Positions 21,779 through 33,800 of a stretch of DNA of 64,000 nt are shown here, piece after piece. A program made the position numbers and the translations under genes. The stretch's first letter is position 1, and the number at the start of each line of letters is the position of its first letter. Origin of the DNA: Poa pratensis (Eukaryota; Streptophyta; Magnoliopsida; Poales; Poaceae); assembly GCA_947311845.1 (NCBI GenBank), contig CAMZMU010000111.1, positions 22,277,711-22,341,710 on the forward strand, given 5' to 3'. The notes beneath the pieces were generated by a model, which was not told the DNA's origin, ran no database searches, and saw only the letters and a program-made list of their open reading frames with translations.

Positions 21779-24700
21779 CAGGGGCGTATCCAGGGGGGCG
21801 AGCAGGGGCTAGACCCCCCCCCCCCCCCATGGTTCGGCCCCCCCTAATACTCTGGTGTATACGTATGTATCTTACTATATATAAAGGACGGACGAATCCG
21901 CCTTCAGACAGCGCGCCACATCGCCAGCAATCCTAGACCGTCCGATCTGCGCGACGGACGGTCGCGATCGAGCCACGTCGCTCCAAATCCCGCGCTCCAC
22001 TGTTCATCGCCATTTTTGGCCAATCACAGCGCGACACGTCAGCCGGTCACCCAGCAGGTCGCCCGGGCGCAGCCGGTCACCACCCGGTGGCCGCACGCTT
22101 TTCCAAAAAAGCCCCACAACTTTCCGATATTCGCATACTTTCAATGTTTTCCCTCTGCGTGAGGACTGCAACGCAATTTCACGTAAAAACCGGGGGCTTA
22201 TTTGCAAAACGACCAGCGAGCTCTCCTCTCAGCCTCCTCTCTCCCCGCACGACGGCAAAGCCGCCGGCGCCACCGACGCGCCGCCAGCACGCTATGCTCC
22301 TCCCCGCACGATTCCGACCACGCAGGGGCCTCCGCCGCCACTCCTCTTCCTCCTCGCTGCAGATCAGCTCTTCGGTCGGACGAATCGAGCCGGAATCGAC
22401 GCCGCAGTCTCCGCCGTCCTCCGCCGCATCCACGCGCCGGCGCGGCAGCTCCGGTGACCATTTGGGGGCGGCGCCGCCACCCGCGGCCTCCCGCGACGGG
22501 GCGCGTCCAACGCGCCCACGCGCGCATCCCAGGACGCCGTAGCGCGCCGCAGGCATCGTCGGCGCCGCCGCGGTCGTTCGGCCGGCGTGACGTGACGCTG
22601 GTCGTCAGCCGGCTGGTGGGCAGCTACGTGGGCTGGCCGCTACGTGGGCTGGGCCGCCTGCTGGTCGGCCGGCCGGGCTTTTTTTCCCTTTTGTTTTTTC
22701 TTTTTTTTCTTCTTTCCCTTTTCTTTTTATTCTGCTTTTTTCCCTAATAACTTTTACATGTTTCCAAACAGCAAATATAATCAAATTTAGGTACAACATT
22801 CTATCAACATGTACACGGAAAAAAATACACCAACCTGATCAAATTTTCAGACGATGTTCAAATCTGCGCAATTAATAAACGTGAAAACAGTTCGAATATG
22901 AATAACTCTTCAATTTGACCATTTAACCAAAATTTTAACAAACTAACATTTCACAAACATCGGAAGAATTTAAATCTCAATAGCTTCTCAATTTCCAAAA
23001 TTTAATTTTACCACACAGGTACGACGTTTCACGAATGCTCATTAATTGTGCCACATAATCAAAATTCAAATTTACAAATTCCAAAAAAAAACATTCAAGA
23101 TCTACTCATTTCACAGACATGCAAACAATCCAAATCTGAAAAACACCCAACGTAAACAACTTTCGAAATCTACACAATTTTTAAACAGAAACTTCCTTCA
23201 ATATCGCTGAATTTAAAACCTACACAATGTTTAAATGTGCACACTCCCAAATTTAAATTTCCCCACAATAAAAAAAATATTACATATCGAAATGACAAGA
23301 AAAATAAAACAAACCTATTTATAACAAGGAAAAAATAAAAACAAGCTCCAACATTTTGTGTTCGCCAAAAAATTGGATAAATTTGTTACACAAATCACAT
23401 GCGTATTAGAGCATTTAAATCTAAATTTCAATTTTGAAAATTCCAAAATTTTAACCTTCCTCCGAATCTAATCATTTTACAACAGTGCAAACAATTCAAA
23501 ACGTTAGACTTCCCAATTTGACCAATTTAAAATACACACATTTTTTCAATCTCAACCCTTTAAAAAAAATCTACTAAATTATAAATTTGATCATTTACTT
23601 AAGTGGACGCTTCCACAAATGAATTACAGCCACATTGAAACATTCTAATTCAAAATCCAAAATTCAGTACTTAAAATTTAAAAAAACCTTCACATCTGAT
23701 CATTCTACCAACATCGTAATTAGTGAAATCTTAATAACTTTCCAAAATGCACAAATTTCGAAACCTAAACATTTTCAAACCATAAAACTAACTATTTTAT
23801 GACAAACAAAAAAAGTTTAAGAACTTCAAATTTGCCAACATTTCGAAACAAAAAAAAACCGTACTAAGCGTTTCAATCCAAATTTCAAATTTAAACACAC
23901 CAAAAAATCACAAATCTTTGAAAACCAACCAGTTTACGAACGTGAAGTAAATTCAGACATAGTACATTTCTAATTTAACCAACTTTTAAACTCTAAACAT
24001 TTCAAAAGTGTAACTCTCTTTCGACCTACAACAATTTTCAAATTTAAACTATCTCTACAACCCAACCATTCTTAAAACAACAACCTCTTCGAATTCCGAT
24101 AACTTTCAAATTTAAACAATTTTAGAATGGCCATATTTTCAAACTCGAATTTTCACACACGGGTGCGGCATTTGCACACAAAAAAATAGATGGAAAATAC
24201 CAAAACAGAATAAACTCACCACTTACAGCACATGATATAGATTCAAATTTAAAGATTTCCAAATTTTCAACGACTTTCAACAGCCACCATTTTGCAACGT
24301 AAAAAAAACAAATTTACAGATTTTCCCAATCTGAACGATTCCAAAAATCTAAACAATTCTAACCCGTATTTTTTTTGAATTCCAATGAACTACAAACCTA
24401 AACGGTTCCCGAATATGTACATTCCCAAATTTAAATTATACCACACATTCGCAGCATACAAATTTGCACAATTTCAAAAATTCAAATGCCTTCAAATTAT
24501 TTGCATTTTTAAAATTTTAAATGCCTCCGAAATCTAGACACTTTGTAAGCGTCAAATCAACTCAATACGTGAAAACAATTCAATCCCACATAAAATTCTA
24601 ATTTGACCAAATTTAAAAAAAAACATAAAATCTTCTAGCCGTCAACTTACTTCGAACTTCAAATTTCCAAAGATTAAAAAAAATGGCCAGATTTCCGGCT

Positions 24701-25565
24701 GTCATTTGCTGCAAAGATGACACATAACAGAATACAAAAAAAAAACACCTTACAATTCCCAAATATATATACACAACCAGCCCACGGGCGGGCAAAAGCC
24801 GCGCTTAAACCCCTAGTACGTAGTAACGTAGGGCAGTGTAAACGTGCTAGCTGACCATATTTTGTTTACGAGGGAAGCTAACTCACGCAGATCACTAGTA
24901 CGTATACTCAAAGCCCACTAGCCCAGCCCAGTTTAGGCCATACACCTAGAGCTCCTTCCTTTTCTGTAACTTCCGTCTGGTTTACCGAGTACAACTGCAC
25001 GAGGGGGTCGTCTCCTTTACGGCTTTACCCTAATCTCAGATTAATTTTCCATGGCGCCTGCTGCCTGCCGCCGGTCGCAAAATAAGCAAAGACAAGCCGC
25101 TGGAAAACTCACTCGCGAGGCCGCCGTGCTAGCCGCTGTGTTGAAGTGTCGATCCTGCAGACTGCCTGCGGCGCCTCTGGAGGATGTCGACCTCCAGTTT
25201 TTTCTGATCAATCACTCAAATCTAGAGGTACGCTGGTAATGCTATACACATAACTGATCGGCAAAAAGTTTTTACATTCAAGCTCACTAGAAGTTCTAGC
25301 AAAAAGTCCAGCCATTTTCATCTATAATCTGTATATTTTTTTTTTTCAATGAGCTTTACATTCATGAGCCATAGTTATCTTGGTTAAGTTCTAAATTTGC
25401 GATGTATACACTATTGGCGACTGGACAATTACCAGAAGGTCATACGAGGAAAAAAAAACTCCAATAGCTTGCTCAAACATGGAGCAATTTTTTGACTCCG
25501 TCTACCGCTCACCCCCCCCCCCCCCCCCCCCCCCCCCCTATGTCCAAATTCTGGCTCCGCCCCTG
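21779..25565. mobile_element. Non-autonomous hAT element carrying a Helitron
   Basis: The ends CAGGGGCGTATCCAGG and the complement of CAGGGGCGGAGCCAG are imperfect inverted repeats typical of grass hAT elements. The exact 8-bp duplication CACGAAGT flanks the element (21771-21778 and 25566-25573). Without the nested Helitron it would be about 840 bp. It contains long C tracts (about 21817-21832 and 25512-25538) and a short open frame at 25051-25239 with no recognisable domain. No hAT transposase is present. Confidence 0.9.
21870..24816 (+). mobile_element. Helitron 1, nested in the hAT element
   Basis: It begins TCTTACTATATATAAAGG and ends CTAG. It is inserted between A (21869) and T (24817), as Helitrons require. 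A GC-rich short hairpin (GGCGGGC, AAAA, GCCGCGC) lies 10-15 bp before the 3' end. The first 700 bp are GC-rich, with open frames on both strands that lack a domain and may be captured first-exon DNA. The remaining 2 kb is AT-rich with many AATTT/TTCAAAT words and no genes. No Rep/helicase is present, so it is non-autonomous. Confidence 0.8.
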
Positions 25566-25615
25566 CACGAAGTAACAAGATAATAGTGGCCAAATGGTGA
25601 CGGTCTATTCTTCCC

Positions 25616-26741
25616 GTACCAGGAACTTCCTCAATCCTCATAGGGCATCCACATACCATGCATGCACCGGAGGACGCACTCTAGCATTTCCTCTCGCTTT
25701 CAGGACTCCATCATACAAAAGGTTTTAGAGGGCTGGCTTACACTCCGGCAAAATCTTTTTTTTGGGGGCGAAAAGACATACGGCTATATTAAGTATTACA
25801 GGTCCTTGTAAACACACCCTTGTTGAACAACAAAACTACATCCAAATCCTTTAGGAGTGCCGAAATTTTCTTCCTCCTAAATCCATCGGCGACACGCCAT
25901 GACTAAGAATCGTTACCTCCTCTTGAGATCCGCCTCAGCGGAGGAAACATGTTTAACCCTAAGAGTTTGTGAAAGCAATGGCCAAGAATTCGTCGATATA
26001 GACCAAAAGACGTTGGCAAAATCACAACCCAGAATTTAATTCTGAAGATTCTGATCCTAAATTTTCCCTCCACTTCTGCATCACGTGCCGCCCCTAGGTT
26101 GATAAATCAATTCTCCTCGGGGAGCAACAAGTTTAGATTAATGATCAGATCTTTTGTTAGATTATATTCAATTTCAAAATTCTAATTCAGTAGATACATC
26201 CAATTAGGCAGAAAAAATCCCTAATTATACACGACTCTCAAGTTCCGGCGAAAACAAGCAGTGCAAATCCATGCAAGGCGACGCTTGTGACTCGACAGGG
26301 CTCCAGTTTTTTTTCGGAATGGAGGTTGAAACCGCTAGCCTCTGATTTTGATTGCACGCAACCTTTTTTATTAAATTTATTTAAAAGAGCCATTATAAAG
26401 AAATATATCGATCAATCGGAAACCACTTTGCTGACGGCAATTGTCGCAACACATCTGAATTTGATGAACGGGCCGAGGTGGCCATGATTGAGGCCGCGGT
26501 GCCTAGGCCTCACACCTACACACATTTTTTTTAAACCGAGGGTTTCATATAGTCGCCCAACGACTAACTAGGATCACAAACCGGTTTAGCATACCTCAAT
26601 ACATCGTCTGCACATGCTACAGAAGCCTATTTGTCTTCCGCAAACCCAGTTTTCAGATGGGATCAATGGATTGATCCATTAAGGCATGTCGTCGACGCCG
26701 CCACAACGCGAGCTTGAAATGAGAAAGCGACACTTGTCAAG
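25616..26741. repeat. Tandem duplicate, copy I
   Basis: From TACCAGGAACTTCC to ACACTTGTCAAG this unit matches 26836-30797 with the intervening Helitron removed. It contains the intact sequence GGCTATATTAAGTATTAC (about 25791), the empty counterpart of the Helitron 2 insertion. The T-run at about 25748 followed by the GGCGAAAAGACATAC word resembles the reversed A-tailed end of a LINE or SINE. No gene is seen. Confidence 0.85.
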
Positions 26742-27066
26742 TACCAATAAACACTCGACACGTGGGATGCTCCATATGCCAGAAATCCTAGGGAGCTTAG
26801 TTCTTTGAGGGGATGTGCCGTATGTGATCTTTGTGGTACCAGGGGCTTCCTCAATCCTCATAGGGCGTCTCACTATATTTTAAGTCCAAAGAGGCATTTG
26901 GCGAGTTGTTGTTAATCACGTGAACCATGCATGCACCGGAGAACGCATGCACTCTACCATTTCCTCTCGCTTTTGCCTTCAGGACTGCATCACACAATGT
27001 TCTCGCTGGCTGGCTTACACTCCAGCAAGATCTTCTTTTTTTTTGGCGAAAAGACATAGGGCTATA

Positions 27067-29787
27067 CTAGTGGAATTTGGTGCGGCGGCACGCCGCACCC
27101 GTTGTAATTCGAAATGTTGAAATCCGGTGCAATTTTTCGTCTAAAGCATGTCCAAATACTTAGTGAATTAAAATGTTCAAATATGCTTGTATTGCGACAT
27201 AAATTTTTAATTTATCTTCGTAGTTAGAGAATGCATGACATGAGCATTTGTTAATTTTAGCTCCGTACTTAGATAAAGTTCATTCAGATTGTATCCAAAT
27301 ATTCACCAAATTGGAATGCTCAAATATGTTTGCATTATGCCAAAAGTAGTTAGCATATATTTTTGTGAACATGTTGATATATTTTAGAGTATCTCCAATT
27401 TTTTTTTTAGCAAATTGAAATGTTTAAATATGTTTCTATTTTTCAGTAATATTTAATTTAAGTCCATAATGTGTGAAAATGCACATTTATTGAATTGAAT
27501 TCCATATTTAGAGAAAGTTCATCTAAATTACATCCAAATATTTACCAAATTAAAATGTTTAATTTAAGTCCACAATTAGAGAAAGTGCATTTGTTTTTGT
27601 GTAAATATTTACCAATTCAAAATATTTAAACATTTAATAAGTTAGATTACTTGTAATTAGAGGAAGTACAGCTGTTTTTTGTCCAAAAATTCACCAATTC
27701 AAAATATGTAAACATGTTTGTTTTTTCGCCATAAACAGTTAGCATTTTTTTTAGCATTTTTGATGACTTCACATAATTAGAGGAAGTGCATTTGTTTCTT
27801 GTCCAAATATTCACCAATTCAAAATATTTAAACATGTTTGATGTACATTTACTGAATTGAATTCCATATTTAGAGAAAGTTTATCTAGATTGCATCCAAA
27901 TATTTAGCAAATTGAAATGTTCAATTGAAGTCCATAATTAGAGGAAGTATATTACGTGAGCATTTAATAAATTTAACTTCACATTGTTAGAGAAAGTGCA
28001 TTTGTTTTTTGTTCAAATATTCACTAATTAAAAACATCTAAGCATGTTTGTTTTTTGCCATAAATAGTTACCATTTATTTTTCTGAGCATTTTGATGTAT
28101 TTTACATATTTTTCCGACGGGTATGGGTATCTATAGAAATACTGTGTAAAAAGTAAAAAAACAAGTACTGTAGAAGTGCGAATACTGTTCATGTGAACAG
28201 TAAAGCGGCACTTCAATTTTCTGGGAAAAGTTTCCGAAAAAAAAGTACTGTAGAAGAGCGAATACTGTTCTGCAAAAAAAATTTATTCTGGAAGACCGAT
28301 TCACAATTTTTGAAAAACGCGAGGACTTTAGTTTAGAAAAGCGGTATATCTATATGTCCGTTAAAATGGAAAGGTTAGAACATGGAAGTTGTTTGGTAGG
28401 TTGATATCTATCTACTCGTGAGAGGAAAATTCAAACGGACGACTGAGTGCGACGAATTTGACAAAATTCGTCAAATGTTTTTGTGAACCTGGATCCAAAA
28501 TTGAGGAGCTAGAGTCGACCGAACTCGGAACCGATCACGGGAATGGAACATACTCGTCGGCGCGCATATATTTCATGTACATATTATCGCGAAAAGGGCA
28601 GAAAAAACTGTAGATGCTACAGTGCGGTGGGCACTGTAGAAGTGCGGCACTCAATGTCGTGGCGACGTGGCCGGCTCGGTAGGAGGCTGACGAAAAAGAA
28701 AAAAAAGATGCACTGTAGGTGCTACAGTGCGGCGGGCACTGTAGAAACGCGGGGACTGTTCACCTACGGTGCCGTGGCGACGTGGCCAGCTCGGTAGGAG
28801 GCTGAAGAGGTCAGCCATTATATATAGATAGATAGTTTCTTGTCCAAATATTCACCAATTCAAAATATTTAAACATGTTTGATGTACATTTACTGAATTG
28901 AATTCCATATTTAGAGAAAGTTTATGTAGATTGCATCCAAATATTTAGCAAATTGAAATGTTCAATTTAAGTCCATAATTAGAGAAAGTACATTACGTGA
29001 GCATTTAATAAATTTAACTTCACATAGTTAGAGAAGTGCATTTGTTTTTTTTTCAAATATTCACTAATTAAAAACATCTAAGCATGTTTGTTTTTTGCCA
29101 TAAATAGTTACCATTTATTTTTCTGAGCATTTTGATGTATTTTACATATTTTTTCGACGGGTATGGGTATCTATAGAAATACTATGTAAAAAATAAAAAA
29201 AAAGTACTGTAGAAGAGCGAATACTGTTCTGCGAAATTTTTTTATTCTAGAAGACCGATTCACAATTTTTGAAAAACGCGAGGACTTTAGTTTAGAAAAG
29301 CGGTATATCTATATGTCCGTTAAAATGGAAAGGTTAGAACATGGAAGTTGTTTGGTAGGGTGATATCTATCTACTCGTGAGAGGAAAATTCAAACGGACG
29401 ACTGAGTGCGACGAATTTGACAAAATTCGTCAAATGTTTTTGTGAACCTGGATCCAAAATTGAGGAGCTAGACTCGACCGAACTCGGAACCGATCACGGG
29501 AATGGAACATACTCGTCGGCGCGCATATATTTCATGTACATATTATCGCGAAAAGGGCAGAAAAAACTGTAGATGCTACAGTGCGGTGGGCACCGTAGAA
29601 GTGCGGCACTCAATGCCGTGGCTGGCTCGGTAAGAGGCTGACGAAAAAGAAAAAACAGATGCACTGTAGGTGCTACAGTGCGGCAGGCACTGTAGAAACA
29701 CGGGGACTGTTCACCTACAGTGCCGTGGCAACGTGGCCAGCTCGGTATGAGGCTGAAGAGGTCAGCCATTATATATAGATAGATAGA
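27067..29787 (-). mobile_element. Helitron 2, minus orientation, proven by an empty site
   Basis: On the minus strand the element begins TCTATCTATCTATATATAAT and ends CAAATTCCACTAG. It is preceded by A and followed by T. A 9-bp stem hairpin (27079-27099, loop GCA) lies next to the 3' end. The flanks join to GGCTATATTAAGTA, which is present uninterrupted in copy I of the tandem duplicate. The element contains no helicase. Its 5' part is tandemly duplicated, and stretches such as TACTGTAGAAG words near 28230 and 29200 are repeated. Confidence 0.93.
27795..29787. repeat. Tandem duplication of the Helitron 2 5' region
   Basis: The unit 27795-28835 (starting TTTCTTGTCCAAATATTCAC) is repeated at 28836-29787 with small deletions. 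Both units end with GTCAGCCATTATATATAGAT at the Helitron 5' terminus. The element therefore has two 5' ends and one 3' end. Confidence 0.9.
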
Positions 29788-30797
29788 TTAAGTAGTATTA
29801 CATGTCCTTGTAAACACACCCTTCCTAAACAACAAAACTACATCCAAATCCTTTAGGGGTGCCGAAATTTTCTTTCTCCTACATCCACCGGTGAAGCGCC
29901 CTGAGTAAGACTCCTTTGCCTCCTCTTGATCTCCGCCTCAACGGAGCAAACACTAGGAGTTTGTGAAAGCAATGGCTAAGAAGTCGTCGATACATGTCTC
30001 AACCTTATGTGATCGTTGAGATGTAAACTCTTGATACTTTATAATTAAGTAATAAAAAAATGTGTGCATCACTCCATGCAGAGGCTGGGATTTATCTCCA
30101 TTTCATGCTGACGATTCCGATCCTAAATTTTCCCACCACCTGCCGCATCGCGCCGCTCCTAGATAGATAAATCACTTCTCCTCGGGGCGCACCCAGTTTA
30201 GATCAAAGATCTGATCTTTTGTTAGATTATATTCAATTTCAAAATTCTAATTCAGTAGATTAAATCCAATTAGGCTGAAAAAATCCCTAATTATACACGA
30301 CTCTCAAGTTCCGGCGAAAACAAGCAGTGCAAATCCGTGCAAGGCGACGCTTGTGACTCGACATGGCTCCAGTTTTTTTGGAATGGAGGTTGAAACCGCT
30401 GGCCTCTGATTTTGATTGCACACAACCTTTTTTTATTAAATTTATTAAAAAAAAGCCATTATAAAGAAATATATCGATCAATCGAAAACCACTTTGCTCA
30501 CAGCAATTGTCGCAACACATACGAATTTGATGAACGGGGTGGCCATGATTGAGGCCGCGGTGCCCAGGCCTCACACCTACACACATTTTTTAAAACCGAG
30601 GGTTACAGTCGCCCAACGACTAACTAGGATCACAAACCGGTTTAGCATACCTCAATGCATCGTATGCACACGCTCCAGAAACCTCTTTTCTTCCGCAAAC
30701 CCAGTTTTCATATGGGATCAATGGATTGATCCATTAAGGCATGTCATCGACGCCGCCACAACGCGAGCTTGAAATGAGAAAGTGACACTTGTCAAGA

Positions 30798-30886
30798 CGG
30801 AAGCGAGCGTGAAATGAGAGAGCTAGGGATACATGTGGAGAAAGAATCACACGAGCCTGACCTCAAGGTCCGTCTTTTCCTAGCTA
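30798..30886. other. Short spacer between copy II and Helitron 3
   Basis: This is an 89-bp spacer with no feature recognised. Confidence 0.5.
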
Positions 30887-33800
30887 CTAGGTAAAATGCC
30901 GCGGCGACACGCCGCGCCCGTGGCGCAAGCGTTGACATTGACATGAGTTTGAGCATTTTTTAGATGCGAGCTAACCTATCGATATTAATATTGTAAAAAA
31001 TTCAACTGTTGATTAAAATTGCCATCCGTAAAATTAGATGGATCCATGCTTAGTCCAATAGAATTATATGTCCAATCTGCTATTCACCTGGCAAGCTACC
31101 TAATTCACCTTTTTGTCATCTATGTAGTCCATATCAAACAAAAATAATCTCATTTGCTTGTCAGTCTTGAAAATATTATCTTTTCTGGGAAAAAAATCTC
31201 CTTTGTTAGCCAATCTGGAAGAACAAATAAAAAGGGCCGGATATTGTCTCATAAAATTTTACATTTTGATCAATTTCGTGGAAAAAATTACACAAAGGGT
31301 TGGGTCAAATTCTTATACACACAAAAGGCTTGAAGTCATTCCATCAATCCGCATAAACCCGCATAGATATCCAGGGTATTTGGCTTTATCCTGGCTAGGT
31401 TAGCCCACGTTACCCTGCCATGCCTCCTTGCCTAACCTCTGAACGCACGAAAATCTCATCTAGCCATCTCGCTACGGATTGAAGACGAAGCAGGTAATCT
31501 GAACATGCTACCTTCGAAAGATTACCTGAACCTGATGCAAAATGAAGGTACAGAAAGTTTACAGTAGAGACTAAAGTCAACCCTCAAACAGAAGCAAGTA
31601 AGATGTGCAAGTTAGTACAAAAACTTCAAAATCTTAAGCTAGCTGAACTCGTAAAGTCAACAGTGTTAATGCATGCATGGTCTGCAAGTTGCAAAATCTT
31701 AAGCAGTCTTTGTCATTTTTGTTCAGTTTTTCATTTATATGATTGTCCATCATTCATTTGAATTTTGAGAAACAGCCAGCATACTCTTCCCCTATATTTG
31801 AGAAACAATTCAACACGTCTAATACATGTTAGCAGCTCAATAATTTTTTCACCTAGGCTTTTCTCACCATCTTACTAAGAAAAATGAGCATCCAAAGATG
31901 ACATCAATTAGCGCATTCTTGCTTCAATTATTAAAATGTTCGGCACCAAACTGTGTCCACACCAACAAATCATTTCATTACCCACAGATTAAAGAGTGAG
32001 GAATAGTCAGTTGCCAATTGTACAAAGAGTGTAGCTCCCACGAACTGCATCTACCAGCCTTGCAAACTACTCCCTCTGTCCCAAAATATTTGACGTCATT
32101 TTACTTTTTTGGAGTACATTAGGTTTCAGAGGAGTGAATAAAAGCTCACTCTCATTCTGGCTACTCCTTGATAGTTTCGATTACATGTCGATAAATATTA
32201 GATGTATCACAACACAGAATTATAATATCCAATTTCACATGCATTTTTTTGCTCAAGGAAGACACCACTCTAACAAATGCATGTCATTCAGTAAGCCGGT
32301 AAAGTGGCAGGTAATGATATGTACATGACAACAACGACTAAATAATACCCATTTTGGTGTGTGTGCATGTGTGTTACCTTTGCAACCTTTACAATCCTTG
32401 ATCCAAAAATAGGCCAGCATATCCTGAGATAAAATCATCATCTCAGGAAACCATCCTCACAGGTAACTGGCCGGTGAGAAAAATTTATTAGCAAGAGCGT
32501 TCGAGACTACAGGGCAAACTAACAATTTAATACTCAATAGATCATGTAGTATTCAGCTTATCTTGTGGCGGTACCCAACAAAATTGCAACATTCTATTGT
32601 TATCCATAGCAGGACGGACGGCCACCTCGGAGCACTCAATATCATGAAGCACCTCGAAACTCGGCTTCTGTCACTCGTTGATAACAGTGAGATGAACTTT
32701 AACATCAGCTTATCCAGACCGACCCACCTGAGTGGTGGAAGGAGCCATACGAAGGACTACCCTCATCCTGTAGTGTTTTCCCTGTAGATAAATAACATAA
32801 GAGATTCTTGCATAGGTATGTATATATAGTGTATTTAAGATAGACGTTGCGTAAGTAATTTGTAAGAGCTTACAATGGTACTTCCAAGAGGTTCCTAAGC
32901 AAGAGCTGAAATTCTTGCTTAAATTGATTCATTTTTTGTGCTTGTTGATCTCCGCCAATGGATATTAATTGTATGGGTGATTTTTGATGATACAGAAACA
33001 TTGTATTTTTCAGCGAGGAGTTACTAAATATAATGAAAAGAAAAATATTAATCATGTTATTTAGTAAATTATACTTCCGACGGACAGCAGCTACTCATAG
33101 TACTCCCCAAGGGATAAAGAATAAACCATACCACAAATGCCTTAAATTGGGACTTGCAGTTATCATTCAGATACTTTTGTACATGAAATAGAGCACTGAA
33201 AATTTTCTTGAAGATCAGCATAATAAGATAAACAAACGGAGCAAATGTTAGAATTGATCTAAATAGCCAATCTCCAGAAAGAACTTACTGAACAGAACTG
33301 CTGCAATGTTGCCAAAGTTACGCCAAAAGTTGAAATTCCCATGCTCATTTGTAGGTCCTCTCCACATAAGAATATCCACCAGGAAAATCTACTGACAATC
33401 CCACACAATGATAAATGTAGCAAGGTTGGGGTTGCTGATGCTAAAACTGATAAGTTATCAGCTGCGATCCTCTGTCACCAATATAAAGTGCTTAGCTAAG
33501 AGCCTAAGTTACAGTACAGTATTCCTTAGACCTAAAGAAGGTAAAGAATCTCAAATGTAACGATGTATAGAATTATTTTCGTACAAACATATCAAGCCAA
33601 TGCAATATTTTTCATATGAAAATTCTCCGGATAAAAGTGAACTTTTCTCCCTTGCAAAAATCTAGGAATTTTGGTAATAACATTGAGCATAGTAATAACA
33701 AACCCTTTCTGTTAACATAAACTATATGTCCACCATGTTCATATGATATGGACAATACACTAAAGTGACTAAACAATGGTACTGAATTAGGGGCTCCGCA

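Larger units (their letters stand above)
26836..30797. repeat. Tandem duplicate, copy II, split by Helitron 2
   Basis: This is a second copy of the preceding unit in direct orientation. It is about 1.24 kb once the 2721-bp Helitron is removed. Both copies share the run from CTTCCTCAATCCTCATAGGGC through the GGCTTACACTCC and ACAACGCGAGCTTGAAATGA blocks. Copy II has a small extra block near 26875-26930. Confidence 0.85.

Noticed and set aside
22179..22747. Open frames at the Helitron 1 5' region as genes
   Set aside because: Several GC-rich frames on both strands overlap; none shows a domain or splice continuity.
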